Shown here piece after piece: positions 26,801 through 36,319 of a DNA stretch of 64,000 nt. Within the stretch, counting starts at the first letter, position 1, and every line of letters starts with the position of its first letter. Origin of the DNA: UBA11606 sp965243715 (lineage in GTDB: Bacteria > Actinomycetota > Acidimicrobiia > Acidimicrobiales > Aldehydirespiratoraceae); assembly GCA_965243715.1 (NCBI GenBank), contig CBDEVU010000017.1, positions 1,208,052-1,272,051 of the forward strand, read 5' to 3'. Under the pieces are notes generated by a model. That model had not been told where the DNA came from. It saw nothing but the letters and a program-made list of their open reading frames with translations, and did no database searches. The position numbers and the translations under genes are program-made.

Positions 26801-27336
26801 GGTCCAGTACGGCGAAGGTCTTTCGACGCTGCGTCGGAAAGCGCAGCCCTCAGCGCTCCTGCAGCTGGAAACTTCGATGCACTAGGAATCTTGCCGAATC
26901 GTCTGACGACTGCCGAGTGCAAGCCCCTCAGAACCGTATGGCTAATGGGTTCTCGGCTGGCAGTGACAACCGCCCGGTTGAAGCCTGTCTCATGCGTCTC
27001 ATACCGACCGTGGGCGTCGACGAGGAGGGCGCTAACGTCGGGCGCGACCTCGTCGATGAGGCCAAGCGCCGCATCGCGGACGGGACCAGCATCGCCGAAT
27101 GCGCCGTCGAGCAGCACTGCTAGCGACGACTTCCCCGAACCGTAGGGTCCGGTAATCGACCAGGCGCCCCCGGCCTGGGTGGTCGCGGCGGTGACAGCGA
27201 GGCGTTCGACGATGTCTAACGCTCGAGCGGTAACGATGTAGCCATGTAAAGGTTCGGTCGCGGTGATGTCGCGTTCAAGATTCGCCGAGCGGGCGAAACG
27301 GCTTGACACGGCAAGTGCTGAAGCGAGGGTTCTCAC
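23856..27336 (-). pseudogene. Very large P-loop ATPase (BrxC/PglY-like), frame broken by a 13-bp tandem repeat
   Basis: The first part (27336-25513, GTG start) has Walker A TGPYGSGKSSLAV (residues 62-74) and Walker B PLLIIIDEFGKNLE. The second part (to 23856) continues the same protein as LPEVVDDRVARSELGEQLAQ, then LRGSLVSTFASENCDWYLVQ. Between them three copies of a 13-bp unit (25512-25550) shift the frame. Removing one copy gives an uninterrupted protein of about 1155 residues. Large ATPases of this kind occur in BREX and in phosphorothioation islands that also carry DUF4007. The GTG start overlaps a TGA in the frame that continues the DUF4007 protein. Other than the repeat the sequence looks well kept, so the break may be recent or reversible. 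Confidence 0.75.
25512..25550. repeat. Three tandem copies of a 13-bp unit inside the ATPase gene
   Basis: The units are GCTACGGATTGCT, GCTACGGATCGCT and GCTACGGATCGGG. Because 13 is not a multiple of three, each gain or loss of one copy changes the reading frame. Two copies restore the full-length ATPase. Confidence 0.85.
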
Positions 27337-27432
27337 CGGGTCGCACCGTTCGACAGGTCGCGGCTCGAATCAAGAAGTCGAGCCATCACCGGCTCGCGTT
27401 CTTCCGGCAGATACTCACGATCGATTGGTTCG

Positions 27433-28392
27433 TCACCGGCTAGCCCCCACTCGAGCGTCGAGGGGTCCCGATCCGTAGTATCTCCCAAGTACGTCGACCG
27501 CCAACAGTGCGAACTCCTTCCTCCAAGCAAGTTGGTGCGCGCCGGTTGGCGAAAGCAAGCTGATTCCATCAGTTGCCGCCGCCACCGGTTGTAAGGAGTG
27601 CAGTAAATCACTCTCGGAGATCTTGAATGCGCGTCCTGGTCCCCCCGGCTCATTGGCGAGATGAGCGAGAGTGGTTGTTTGCCCTGAGGGAGGACGCCGA
27701 GACAGGTAGTCGAGCACCGCGAACAAGATGATCTCGTTCGGCAGAGTTGGTTTCGGACCTAGCGCAAACCGATGGTTGCCTGTAGCTGCAGAATTGGTGA
27801 TCAGAGCGAGCTCGCGCAGGGGACAATCGAGTAGATCATCGAACCCAGTGCGCCCAGATCGCACCGCAGGTGCATAGGTCCGCAGCAGCACGCTGATGTC
27901 TTTCTTGATCGATGACTCGTGTGGGTTTGACCATGCCGAAGTGGCTTCGAGATGACCGCGTACGGCGGCTACAAGAGTTGCATCGTCGAAGTCGATGGCG
28001 TGGAGTTCGTTGAACGCCAACCACCAGACAGGAACAAGGCTCGGCGGGGCGAGAAGCATCCAGTGAAGCAGCCATATCGTGCCAGGGTCTTCCATGTATG
28101 GGTCCCAGCCCTCTTCAGAGAACAGGGCGTGCCCAAACCAGGTCGGGATCATCTCGGGTGCCCGCTTGTTCTCCGACTCTGGGTCTTTGGTTATGATCTT
28201 CGCGGCTTGGCCCCAGAACTTGATCGCTCGGACCATGTTCTTGCCGACTCCCATCCTGACCGGGGCGTCGTCTTCGGTGAATCCCGAACGACGATGGGTC
28301 GCTGTCGAGTAAGCCTTGCGGAACCACCCATAGCGCGGGTGAAAGGTCTCGTGGCGGGCGAAGGTCGGCTGTGCCGCTTCAGCTAGTCGCAT
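27433..28392 (-). CDS. DUF4007 family protein
   Basis: The 319-aa product begins near FARHETFHPRYGWFRKAYST and includes VRMGVGKNMVRAIKFWGQAA, the two N-terminal hallmarks of DUF4007. This family is repeatedly found in DNA phosphorothioation and related islands, with unknown biochemical function. The ATG overlaps the cysteine desulfurase stop (TGATG). At its 3-prime end the frame stops at 27433. A +1 shift near 27480 gives DRDPSTLEWGLAGDEPIDRE and continues to a TGA at 27333 that overlaps the ATPase GTG. That longer version would restore gene-to-gene coupling, so the annotated end may be the result of a one-base insertion or a sequencing error. Confidence 0.85.
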   Translation of the reverse strand: MRLAEAAQPTFARHETFHPRYGWFRKAYSTATHRRSGFTEDDAPVRMGVGKNMVRAIKFWGQAAKIITKDPESENKRAPEMIPTWFGHALFSEEGWDPYMEDPGTIWLLHWMLLAPPSLVPVWWLAFNELHAIDFDDATLVAAVRGHLEATSAWSNPHESSIKKDISVLLRTYAPAVRSGRTGFDDLLDCPLRELALITNSAATGNHRFALGPKPTLPNEIILFAVLDYLSRRPPSGQTTTLAHLANEPGGPGRAFKISESDLLHSLQPVAAATDGISLLSPTGAHQLAWRKEFALLAVDVLGRYYGSGPLDARVGASR

Positions 28393-29552
28393 CAGGTGCT
28401 CCCGTTCAGTACTCGAACGTGCTCGACGGCACCAGCGGTGCGAGTGACTGCTTCTTCGATCTCCTCAGCGGTTGTGAACCGGCCGAGGCTGAACCTTAGC
28501 GACTCATCAGCTGCCGTACGGTCGACTCCCATTGCTAGGAGGACAGGTGACGGTTCGATCGCACCAGCGCTGCAGGCGCTGCCAGACGACACTGCGACCG
28601 AATCCAAGTTGACCATCACGGCTTCGCCGTCGGCATCCACGAACCGGAGATTCGCTGTGTTGGGAAGACGGTTGCAGGTATCACCGTTCTCCTCAACGCC
28701 AGCTAGGTGGTCTTTCAAGCCCGTGACCAGCCGATCTCGAAACAACGCAAACCTGATTACCTCGTCACGCTGCTCACGAACCGCGAACTCGCAGGCCGTG
28801 CCGAAGCCAACGATTCCCGCGACGTTCAGCGACCCGGAGCGAAGACCACGTTCATGGCCACCGCCGTGGATGATCGGCCGAAGCCGACGCCCAGTCGTTC
28901 CTGTGGTGACAAGAGCCCCGACACCCGTCGGTCCGCAGATCTTATGGGCGCTGATCGACACGGCATCTACACCAACGCTGGCCATGTCCAGAGGCAAGCG
29001 ACCAACGTATTGAGTCGCGTCGCTGTGGAAAAGTGCCCCCCGGCTATGAACGAGCCCGCTGATCGCCTCCAAGTCATTCAGGACACCGGTCTCGCTATTG
29101 GCCGCCATGATCGAAACAACCGAAACATCATCGCCGAGCAGACGATCAAGCGCTTCAAGGTCGACTGCTCCAGCCTCAGTCACCGGGACAACCTCAGACT
29201 TCGTGAGTGATCGATCCGACAACCACGCCGCCGTCGCCTTCACCGAGGCATGCTCGACCGCCGAGATCAAGATCCTGTGTCGTCCGGCACCAGCCGTGGA
29301 GACCAGACCCTGCAGTAGCAGATTGTTCGCCTCGGTCGCACCAGCAGTGAACACAACACCGTTCGCACGAGCTCCCACCAAGTTCGCCACCTGGCCACGA
29401 GCCTGATCCACCCGCGCCGCCTGGAGCCGTCCAAGACGATGCAGCGACGACGCGTTGCCAACTCCAAGGCGCATCGCACCTATGATCTCATCGAGAACGC
29501 GTGGATCGAGGGGTGACGACCCATTGTAATCGAGATAGATGTCGCGCTTCAC
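28392..29552 (-). CDS. Cysteine desulfurase, DndA/IscS-like
   Basis: I start at GTG 29552 (VKRDIYLDYNGSSP) with a G-rich site upstream, which gives the usual 386 residues. PLP-enzyme motifs include TAGATEANNLLLQG, the Lys-bearing ISAHKICGPTG, and the active Cys in SGSACSAGAIEP. It removes sulphur from cysteine as a persulphide and would feed the DndC-like enzyme. It is the first gene of the minus-strand island, followed with one-base overlap by the DUF4007 gene. A housekeeping IscS role is possible, but there are no isc/suf neighbours. Confidence 0.9.
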   Translation of the reverse strand: MKRDIYLDYNGSSPLDPRVLDEIIGAMRLGVGNASSLHRLGRLQAARVDQARGQVANLVGARANGVVFTAGATEANNLLLQGLVSTAGAGRHRILISAVEHASVKATAAWLSDRSLTKSEVVPVTEAGAVDLEALDRLLGDDVSVVSIMAANSETGVLNDLEAISGLVHSRGALFHSDATQYVGRLPLDMASVGVDAVSISAHKICGPTGVGALVTTGTTGRRLRPIIHGGGHERGLRSGSLNVAGIVGFGTACEFAVREQRDEVIRFALFRDRLVTGLKDHLAGVEENGDTCNRLPNTANLRFVDADGEAVMVNLDSVAVSSGSACSAGAIEPSPVLLAMGVDRTAADESLRFSLGRFTTAEEIEEAVTRTAGAVEHVRVLNGST

Positions 29553-29789
29553 GTGGCCCCCGACCCCAAAAACTCTAGCAACTCCGAACGACAAAAGCGA
29601 CACGCCCAGCTGATATCTACTCGGGACACTAGAACCCATAGCGGCCTACAGCAATGACGCACGTTCTAGAACGAGATCGCAGCACTCATCGAATGTGGGC
29701 GCACCAGCGAAGTCTCCCCAGACAAGCTGACCGAGAACTTGACATTCGAAGGCTTGCCGTACCGTTCGCGTCCGTTCAGAGAAGGCCCA

Positions 29790-30300
29790 GCGATGCGCCA
29801 AACCCGGCCTTGGGACGGGGGATGTCTCCAACCCTGCAGCAGCTGGCTCGTCAAGGAGAGCGACTTCTTGGCCCCACGCGACCGCTCTACCGATCGCGAC
29901 GGCCTAGCGCTGCCCTCCAGACAGCTATCCGATTTGTCGACTGAGGGGTGGGATTCGTATGTCCAAACGCTCCAGGGTCGCCGCACACTCCGCTCGCATC
30001 CGTTTCTTGTTCAAGAAGCCGAGAGTTCGGCCGTGCTGCGCGGATGCAATATGGTGCTCGACGCCGTCTATCGCGATCGAGCCCGAATCTGGTTGGTAGA
30101 TACCGGCGAGGCATTTCACGAGTGTCGATTTTCCTGCGCCGTTGTCATCGAGTAGCTCCGTGAAAGTGCCGTGGTGGAACTCGATTGAGACGTTGCCGAG
30201 CGTGACCCATACGCTGGCAACGCTGGGATTGCCGCTCGACAGACCGGCGATGGCGGCGACCCGTGCTCTTGTGACGAAGGCTTGGATTCTGAATCCGAAG
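29790..30300 (-). pseudogene. Sugar ABC transporter ATPase, degenerate
   Basis: Readable parts are NVSIEFHHG, DNGAGKSTLVKCLAGIYQPD, LGFLNKKRMRAECAATLERL, DIRIPPLSRQIG then TAG (29925-29927), LSGGQR then TAG (29904-29906), AVAIGRAVAWG and VALLDEPAAA. The region between Walker A and the NKKR block is deleted, and the protein end is lost. It resembles the FrcA-type ATPase at 7718-8503. It is the distal end of a decaying operon that includes a permease and a binding protein. Confidence 0.75.
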
Positions 30301-30379
30301 ATGAGCGACGCTCCGTCATCGATGGGGCGGTTCGGGGTGGAGTTGGGTGTAGCAGTCGATCCCGGCTGGATCGGGGTCA

Positions 30380-31170
30380 TTCCGGTGAGGCCGTGGCCGG
30401 GTTCAACCTGTGTCGCGCCGATCTTTGCGACTTGTTGGAGCGCTGCGGTGGAGATGGTCCCAGGAGCGTTCATCTGTAGCGGCTGATCCGAACGCCCTGC
30501 GTGGGAGGTCGCGATTTCGAAGGCACGTTGCAGCGTCCCGACGTTGGGGGTTGTGCGGATCTCGCCGCTGGTTTCGTCGAAGAGGAGCGCGGGAATGTGA
30601 TGAGTCCTGCGAAGCGCACGTTCGGCAGTCCCGCGATGTGATCGATGGCTGCTGGTAGTTCGTCGAACTCGATGCCCCCCTGATGTCCGGGGTATAACTG
30701 GTCGCCTGGGCCGTGAACTCTCAATAGGAGGTCCTGTTGGTGCCCGAGTTTTGACGCAGTCGCTGACGCCCGAGCAGCCTTATCGGGCGTAAAGACGGTC
30801 TGGTAGTCAGCTTCGAGTGTGGCGGCTTCGTCACTCTGGCCGATGGGAACTTGGACGAGATGACCGAGGTGTCCGAGGTTGTGACCGTTGGCGACGATTG
30901 CTCGCGCGCATGCCATGTCAACAGCGACATATCCGTCCACGCCAGCTGTTGTCACCACATCGAGAAACGCGGGACAGCGGCCGACTTGCTTGGTCATTGC
31001 GTAGACCGTCAGCCCAAGGCTGTGCGGGTCGTTAATCAGGCCGGTGAGTTGGCGGCGATCGTGTCGAGATCGAGGACGTAGGTGTTTGGCGGTAGCTGGC
31101 CGTCTTGGTGGAGCTCGATGGTCGCTTCCACGAAGCTAGGGTTCTTTGTGACGAGCGGATGAAGGAACAT
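30380..31170 (-). pseudogene. YhfX-like PLP-dependent racemase/aldolase-type enzyme, frameshifted
   Basis: The start (ATG 31170) reads MFLHPLVTKNPSFVEATIEL and NTYVLDLDTIAAN, then a frame change leads into YAMTKQVGRCPAFLDVVTTA and GVDGYVAVDMACARAIVANG. Near 30600 another frame change gives FDETSGEIRTTPNVGTLQRA and LQMNAPGTISTAALQQVAKI. The YAMTKQVGR element holds the PLP Lys in YhfX-like fold-III (alanine racemase type) enzymes. Two frame lesions make it non-functional. It lies between permease and ATPase remnants of one operon. Confidence 0.7.
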
Positions 31171-31172
31171 CG

Positions 31173-31800
31173 TCAACTCTCGCGTTGTTCTCGCATGCTG
31201 ACTGCTACTGCGAGGATGATGATGACGCCGCGGGCGATGAGTTGGTCGGCGACTTCGAGGCCCATGAGGATCAAGCCGTTGTTCAACATGGCCATGATCA
31301 GTGCCCCAGTAACTGCGCCGGTGACCGACGCTCTTCCGCCGAAGAGGCTTGTGCCGCCGATGACGACGGCCGCGATCACGGTGAGGAGGTCGTTCTCTCC
31401 GAGATCGTGACGGCCGATCGCCAAGCGCCCAGCCAGGAGGCACCCCAGCGAAGCCGGAAGCTCTGTGGCAGAGACGACTAGGGCGCTGATCCGGACCCGT
31501 GCGGTGTTAATGCCGACCGAGTTCGCGGCGTCGCGATGGGCGCCCGTCGCGAGCATGCCCAGCGTCACCAGGAACGATGGAATCCTCATCTTGACCGTGA
31601 TCAGCCCATTCACGCGTCCAAGGACCATCGCGACCAGCACAGCGCCGGTCGCTCCTATGAAGAATCCGTAGTCGCCGACGAGATCGGCAGCGACTAACGA
31701 TGACAGAGCGACGGTTGAGCCGACGGAGAGGTCGATCTCGCCGGCCCCGAGAGCGAAGGACATGCCTATCGCCATGACTGCGATCGGGGCGGCTTGGCGG
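31173..31800 (-). pseudogene. Sugar ABC transporter permease, truncated
   Basis: The frame contains IAVMAIGMSFALGAGEIDLS, KMRIPSFLVTLGMLATGA and VVIGGTSLFGGRASVTGA, all BPD_transp_2 permease motifs. The N-terminus and a central segment after AANSVGINTARVR are missing, leaving about 200 of roughly 330 residues. Its left edge is joined directly to the binding-protein remnant, as if one deletion removed the end of one gene and the start of the next. Confidence 0.75.
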
Positions 31801-32578
31801 CCGATGGATCGGCAAGTCCCTCCTCGGCCACGATGGTGATGTCGGGGTAGTTGATCTCGATCCACGACTTGAACGCTTGGTCGCGCTGGTTGGTCACGTA
31901 AAAGGCAGCGCCGTGAAAGATGAAACCGACTTCGCCTTCACCGCCTAGTGCCTCACCCAACAAGTCCGCGGCCGCGATTCCCATGGCTGCAAGATCATCG
32001 GTGACCAAGCCGACATAGTCCTCGCCTTGAACGAAGCCTTCAGGAGTTGTTGACAGGAACACCCGTTGCACGCCAGGATCGACGGCGGGGCGAAATGCCA
32101 CAGCGCCCTACACGGGATCGATTACCAAGCTGATGATGATGTCGGGGTTCTGCGCCAGGACGGTCTCGACGTCGTTGGCCTATTGGGCAGCGTCGAAGCC
32201 CGCTTCGGTCTCGGCAATTACTTCGATCCCGAGTTCGGCGAACGCATCGCGTGCCCCCTGACTCACGGCATCGGTGAACGCGCCCGATGTATGCCACAAC
32301 AAAGCGGCTGTGTACCCGCCGCCTTGGACCTCGGTGGCCTCATCTGCTGTGAGTACGATGTCACTTGACAGGCTTGACGGCTCTCCGTTCGGACCTTGGG
32401 TAACGGGTGGATCAGCTGTGGACGTCTCGTCCGTGGTGCCATCGCTGCTGGCTCCGTCACTGTCCTCTGTCGTCGACGCTGTTAGGTCCCCGTCGTTACC
32501 GCATGCTGCGGCCACCAGACCGAATGCTGCGAGCAGCGCGATAACAAGAATCCATCTTGGCTCCTTCCTTGTGTGCAT
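31801..32578 (-). pseudogene. Substrate-binding lipoprotein, two in-frame TAG codons
   Basis: From ATG 32578 a signal peptide with lipobox VAAAC is followed by a Ser/Thr/Asp linker and AALLWHTSGAFTDAVSQGAR. The frame meets TAG at 32180-32182 (after GFDAAQ) and again at 32108-32110 (after SLVIDPV). It remains open to VDPGVQRVFLSTTPEGFVQG and FHGAAFYVTNQRDQAFKSWI, characteristic of periplasmic sugar-binding proteins. The C-terminus is lost at the fusion with the permease remnant. No full-length product is possible. Confidence 0.8.
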
Positions 32579-32589
32579 TTCTTCCTCAC

Positions 32590-33849
32590 TTAGTTGGTTT
32601 GCTTGGGTAGCTCTTCGAGGCCGCACCACGACGCAATGAAATGAACCAGTGTCTTGGTGGCGGCAACGACTTCGTCGATCGCGACGTGCTCAAATGGTGT
32701 GTGGCAATCGGAGATGTCTCCCGCGGCGAAGTACACGCCGGGTACTCCAAGTGCTGACAGGAATGACTTCTCCGACCAGAACGGCGCAGCCTCGATCCGG
32801 CAGGCCTCACCGGTGACCGGGGCGATCGATTTGGCTAAAGCTTGCACGCCAGGGTGACTCGGATCGACCTCGTCGGGAGTTCCTCCGAGCGTGTGGTCTC
32901 GAGGCGCCGTGAACGCGACGGTGACTTGCACGTCATGGTCACGAGCTACACGGTTCGCTATCTCGTGGATCACTGCCGCTGCGGAGTCCATGCTTTCAGC
33001 GGGCAGGATCTTGCGGATAAGTGACAGGTCGAAGTCGCCCGGTACCGCGATGTTCCCTCCGGAGTTGACCGATGTGACCAACAAGAACCCATTTCCGATG
33101 AGATTGTAGCGTTCTCCATGCTCGAGCTCTGTCGAGTGCTCCCAGAGTGCGTTCAACAGTTCGTGCCCTGCTCGAAGTGCGTCGACGCCGAGTTCGGGCC
33201 TGCCGAAGTAGGCAGATCGGCCTGTCAGCGCGATCTCGGCGATGAGGAATCCCATCTGCGCGGTGTAGATAGCGGAGGTCGTTGGCTCGGTGTAGATCAA
33301 GAAATCGGGTGTATCGGGGCGCGTTATCAGATCACCGGCGACCGCTGCCCGCATCCCCGCCGACACCCCGCTGCCTGCTTGGCCAGACTCCTCGTCACAT
33401 ACGAACATCGCGTCGACGCGACCTGTAGGCCGATACCCCGCACGCGCTATAGAGCGGAGCGCGGCAAGGATCATGCAGATTCCGCCCTTCTGATCGGCCA
33501 CCCCTCTCCCCCAGACCTCGCGGTCGATCACGACCGGCTCGAATGGGTCGGCCCGAGCGGTGCCGCTCCAATGCTCGGACCAGTCGTCGGCATGAACCGT
33601 GTCGAGATGGCCAGCGAGCAGGACGGAGCGACCATCTCCTTCTCCGGTTCGGCCATAGACGTTCGGGCGGCCCTCACCGATGTCGGACAACTCAACGTCG
33701 TCCCAGCCCGCGACGCGCATCTCGCTCTCGACCCATGATGCGAACTCGGCCTCATCGGGGGTAACGCTCGGGATACGAGTAGCCGCGGACATCAGGTCGA
33801 CGAACTCAGCCTCATCGACCGCCTCGATAATGCCGGTCGGCACGCTCAT
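32590..33849 (-). CDS. M20-family metallopeptidase / ArgE-DapE-type deacylase
   Basis: This intact 419-aa protein has the zinc-site pattern of the family: LLAGHLDTVH, GRGVADQKGG (bridging Asp), CDEESG (general base Glu), YTEPTT and the late CHTPFEH His. A dimerisation lid domain lies between about residues 190 and 310. Such enzymes hydrolyse N-acyl amino acids or small peptides in the cytosol. The ATG overlaps the TGA of the ROK pseudogene (ATGA), and the next gene downstream is a binding protein. It therefore belonged to a catabolic operon and is now the only whole gene in it. Confidence 0.88.
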   Translation of the reverse strand: MSVPTGIIEAVDEAEFVDLMSAATRIPSVTPDEAEFASWVESEMRVAGWDDVELSDIGEGRPNVYGRTGEGDGRSVLLAGHLDTVHADDWSEHWSGTARADPFEPVVIDREVWGRGVADQKGGICMILAALRSIARAGYRPTGRVDAMFVCDEESGQAGSGVSAGMRAAVAGDLITRPDTPDFLIYTEPTTSAIYTAQMGFLIAEIALTGRSAYFGRPELGVDALRAGHELLNALWEHSTELEHGERYNLIGNGFLLVTSVNSGGNIAVPGDFDLSLIRKILPAESMDSAAAVIHEIANRVARDHDVQVTVAFTAPRDHTLGGTPDEVDPSHPGVQALAKSIAPVTGEACRIEAAPFWSEKSFLSALGVPGVYFAAGDISDCHTPFEHVAIDEVVAATKTLVHFIASWCGLEELPKQTN

Positions 33850-34806
33850 CGGGCTTGGACGAACTCACGATTTACGCCAACCTCGCCGCTGAAGATGACC
33901 TTCTGGGGATCCGCAATGAAGCAGAGGTGGCTCACCGCGATCGCCACTGCGATCGCTGCTTCATCGAGCACGAGAAGAGCCGCGGAGTCGCCCTGTACTG
34001 CTGCCGCAATGATCTGAGGTATGTCAGGATCCGCATCGAGCATGGTTGATGCGCCGTTCTCGACTGCGGTCCGGAACCGCTTCCTCATCGCTGGCGCGGA
34101 AGCGGCTTACTCGAGCGTTACTGCCGACGGAGAGCCGTGAGCTGCGTTCGCTACGATCAGAGACCCGATCTCGCCCGCAGCGTCGAAGCCTCCCCGATAC
34201 AGTTCGCCGTCGAGCACGAGCCGCATCCCGATACCAGTTCCAAGCGAAATGGCAGCGAAGTCAGGACAGTCCCCGTATTCCTCATCGCTGTGGGCCTCGC
34301 CCAGGGCCGCAAGGTTTACATCGTTGTCAACTCACACGTCGACCCCAAGGGCCTCCTCGAGCCGTGTACGAATCTTCAGGCCATCGAATCCAGGGAGATT
34401 CAACGCCTGAAAAACGGCATCAGACGCAGGGCGGTACACGCCAGGGACTCCAACACACGCCGCCTCAACCTCGCAGCCGATCGTCCTCTGTAGATCCCTC
34501 GCAACGTTAGAAATCGACGAAAGAACAGCCTCCGCGTTCGGGCCTGATTCAATCTCGGTTTCCGCAATCACGTCACCCAACAGATTCGCAACCCCGACCT
34601 TGATCTTGGTGGCGCCAACGTCGGCGCCGACAACCCGGTGACACGCGCGATATCGGCCCGCGAGATCGGCCCAGGCGCAGATTCGAGCATCGCGTCCATG
34701 ATCCGCTGGCCGTTCAACAGCCGCAGCAAACGAGAATCCGACGAGTCGATAGGGCAATGCCGTCCTCGGATTCGAGCGCCTCGATGAACGCGGTTTCTGG
34801 CGTCAT
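33846..34806 (-). pseudogene. ROK-family transcriptional regulator, degenerate
   Basis: Remains of a winged HTH (RLLRLLNGQRIMDAMLESAP and GPISRADIARVTGLSAPTL) sit directly against the ROK ATPase-like start GADVGATKIKVGVANLLGDV, so the linker region is deleted. The frame stops at TGA 34332-34334 immediately before VDNDVNLAALGEAHSDEEYG, then continues to FAAISLGTGIGMRLVLDGEL before a further frame change. The last piece ends FSGEVGVNREFVQAR. It probably once controlled the downstream deacylase/transporter operon. Confidence 0.8.
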
Positions 34807-34978
34807 GATTACTCCTAGCGGGCCCAAGGCCCAATGGTTCCATCTCCATCATGACCGAGGGGTGTGACAGTATCTCTGACAGCGGTTTTTGTGAGTTTTC
34901 TTCGTTTGAGGAGTTATGATAGCAGCCAATAGGTAGTTTAACTTGCATTTTGAGAGGTTTTTTCACAAGGATGGTTAG
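34807..34978. promoter_or_regulatory. AT-richer spacer carrying the likely RloA promoter
   Basis: This short stretch is notably richer in A and T than its surroundings, with a T-run near 34880 and TTATGATAGC around 34913. AAGGA at 34967-34971 is well placed for the ATG at 34979. No precise -35/-10 pair is claimed. Confidence 0.4.
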
Positions 34979-36319
34979 ATGAGCAGTAGAGATGCAGAGC
35001 CCCTGCCCAGTGCGTTGCTGTCGTTTACGGCCAGCAATGTCCGCTCTTACCGAGATGAAGTCCACCTCTCGCTCTTAGCTACGCGGCTGGCGCGCCCCGA
35101 CGTTCAACGCGAGGTCACCACCCGCGCCTCGACCAAGAACGTCGACGTCTTGCCGGCAGCTGGGCTCTTCGGAGCCAACGCGTCTGGCAAGTCGACAATG
35201 TTGTTCACACTTGCTGACATGCGCGCTATTGTCACGAACTCGTTCCGCTCGGGGACGCGCTCGAGCAGGATCTATCGCAGGCCGTTCGCTCTCGATGAAG
35301 CCATGAGGAGTCAGCCGAGCCGGTTCGAGGTTGATCTCATCCTTCAAGGAGTGCATTGGCAGTACGGGTTCGAGGTAGATGACGAACGCGTGCTGGGCGA
35401 GTACGCCTATTACTACCCCAAAGGCCGACAAGCCTTGGTTTTCGACCGCACGCCCGAGGATCTCGCCTTCGGTCCGTCGTTTCGATCGGCGGGCCGAGCA
35501 CTACACAAGCTGCTGCGCGAAAACGCCTTGCTCCTGTCGGTGGCGGGTGCTGCCGACGATGAACAGCTTGGACCACTCTTTGGCTGGTTCCTACGAAACC
35601 TCCGCCTCGCGGAGTCGGCAAACCGTGGATCTCGGGCGGTGCGAACTGCTGAGTTGCTCAAAGACGCTCAAACCAAGGAGCGAGTCAGGGCCCTTGTGTG
35701 GGCGGCCGACCTCGGGGTCAGCAACATCGAGCGAGCGACCGTGGATCCCGAAGTTGCGGAGCGCCTACAGCGAGCACTGCGGATTCTCAAGGGTGAAGAG
35801 GGTGATCCCGACTCGTCCGACGAAGAAACCAAGGTGGTCTTTGCCGACTCGGTTCGCCTCACTCACCGAGGCTCGTCAGGCGATGTTGATCTGGATCCCG
35901 AGGACGAGTCAGAGGGGACCATGGTCTGGGTTGGTCTGATCGGCCCAGTTCTCGACGTTCTCGATGGCGGACATGTGCTACTTGCCGATGAACTCGACGC
36001 AAGCCTGCACCCGTATCTCGTCTCGATGCTCATCGAGATGTTTCAGAGCCAAGAGATGAACCCTCGGTGTGCCCAACTCATCTTCAACGCGCACGATGTC
36101 AACGTTCTCGGAGACTCCAAGGATGGGGTTCTCGGCCGGGATCAGATCTGGTTCGCCGAGAAGAGCCTTGACGGCGCGACATCGATCTACCCGCTCGCGG
36201 ACTTCCGTCCCCGGCGAGATGAGGCGCTCGGGCGGCGTTACCTTCAAGGTCGCTTTGGCGCCGTGCCAGCCCTTGACCCGAGCGAGCTTCGAGTGGGGCT
36301 CGATCTCGTCGATTCATGA
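34979..36319 (+). CDS. RloA-like AAA15-family ATPase
   Basis: The 446-aa protein has SFTASNVRSYRDEVHLSLLA, Walker A FGANASGKSTMLFTL (about residues 62-76), and the ABC-like C-terminal half MVWVGLIGPVLDVLDGGHVL followed by LLADELDASLHPYLVSMLI. IFNAHDVNVLG contains the switch His. ATP-driven sensor ATPases of this AAA15/RloA type pair with an RloB nuclease-like partner in anti-phage loci. The ATG has AAGGA 8 nt upstream. Its TGA overlaps the ATG of the next gene (ATGA), so the two are coupled. Confidence 0.85.
   Translation: MSSRDAEPLPSALLSFTASNVRSYRDEVHLSLLATRLARPDVQREVTTRASTKNVDVLPAAGLFGANASGKSTMLFTLADMRAIVTNSFRSGTRSSRIYRRPFALDEAMRSQPSRFEVDLILQGVHWQYGFEVDDERVLGEYAYYYPKGRQALVFDRTPEDLAFGPSFRSAGRALHKLLRENALLLSVAGAADDEQLGPLFGWFLRNLRLAESANRGSRAVRTAELLKDAQTKERVRALVWAADLGVSNIERATVDPEVAERLQRALRILKGEEGDPDSSDEETKVVFADSVRLTHRGSSGDVDLDPEDESEGTMVWVGLIGPVLDVLDGGHVLLADELDASLHPYLVSMLIEMFQSQEMNPRCAQLIFNAHDVNVLGDSKDGVLGRDQIWFAEKSLDGATSIYPLADFRPRRDEALGRRYLQGRFGAVPALDPSELRVGLDLVDS

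Noticed and set aside
28392..29552. Cysteine desulfurase as part of a housekeeping Isc/Suf operon
   Set aside because: No scaffold or ferredoxin genes are adjacent, and it overlaps the DUF4007 gene, so membership of the sulphur-modification island is more likely.
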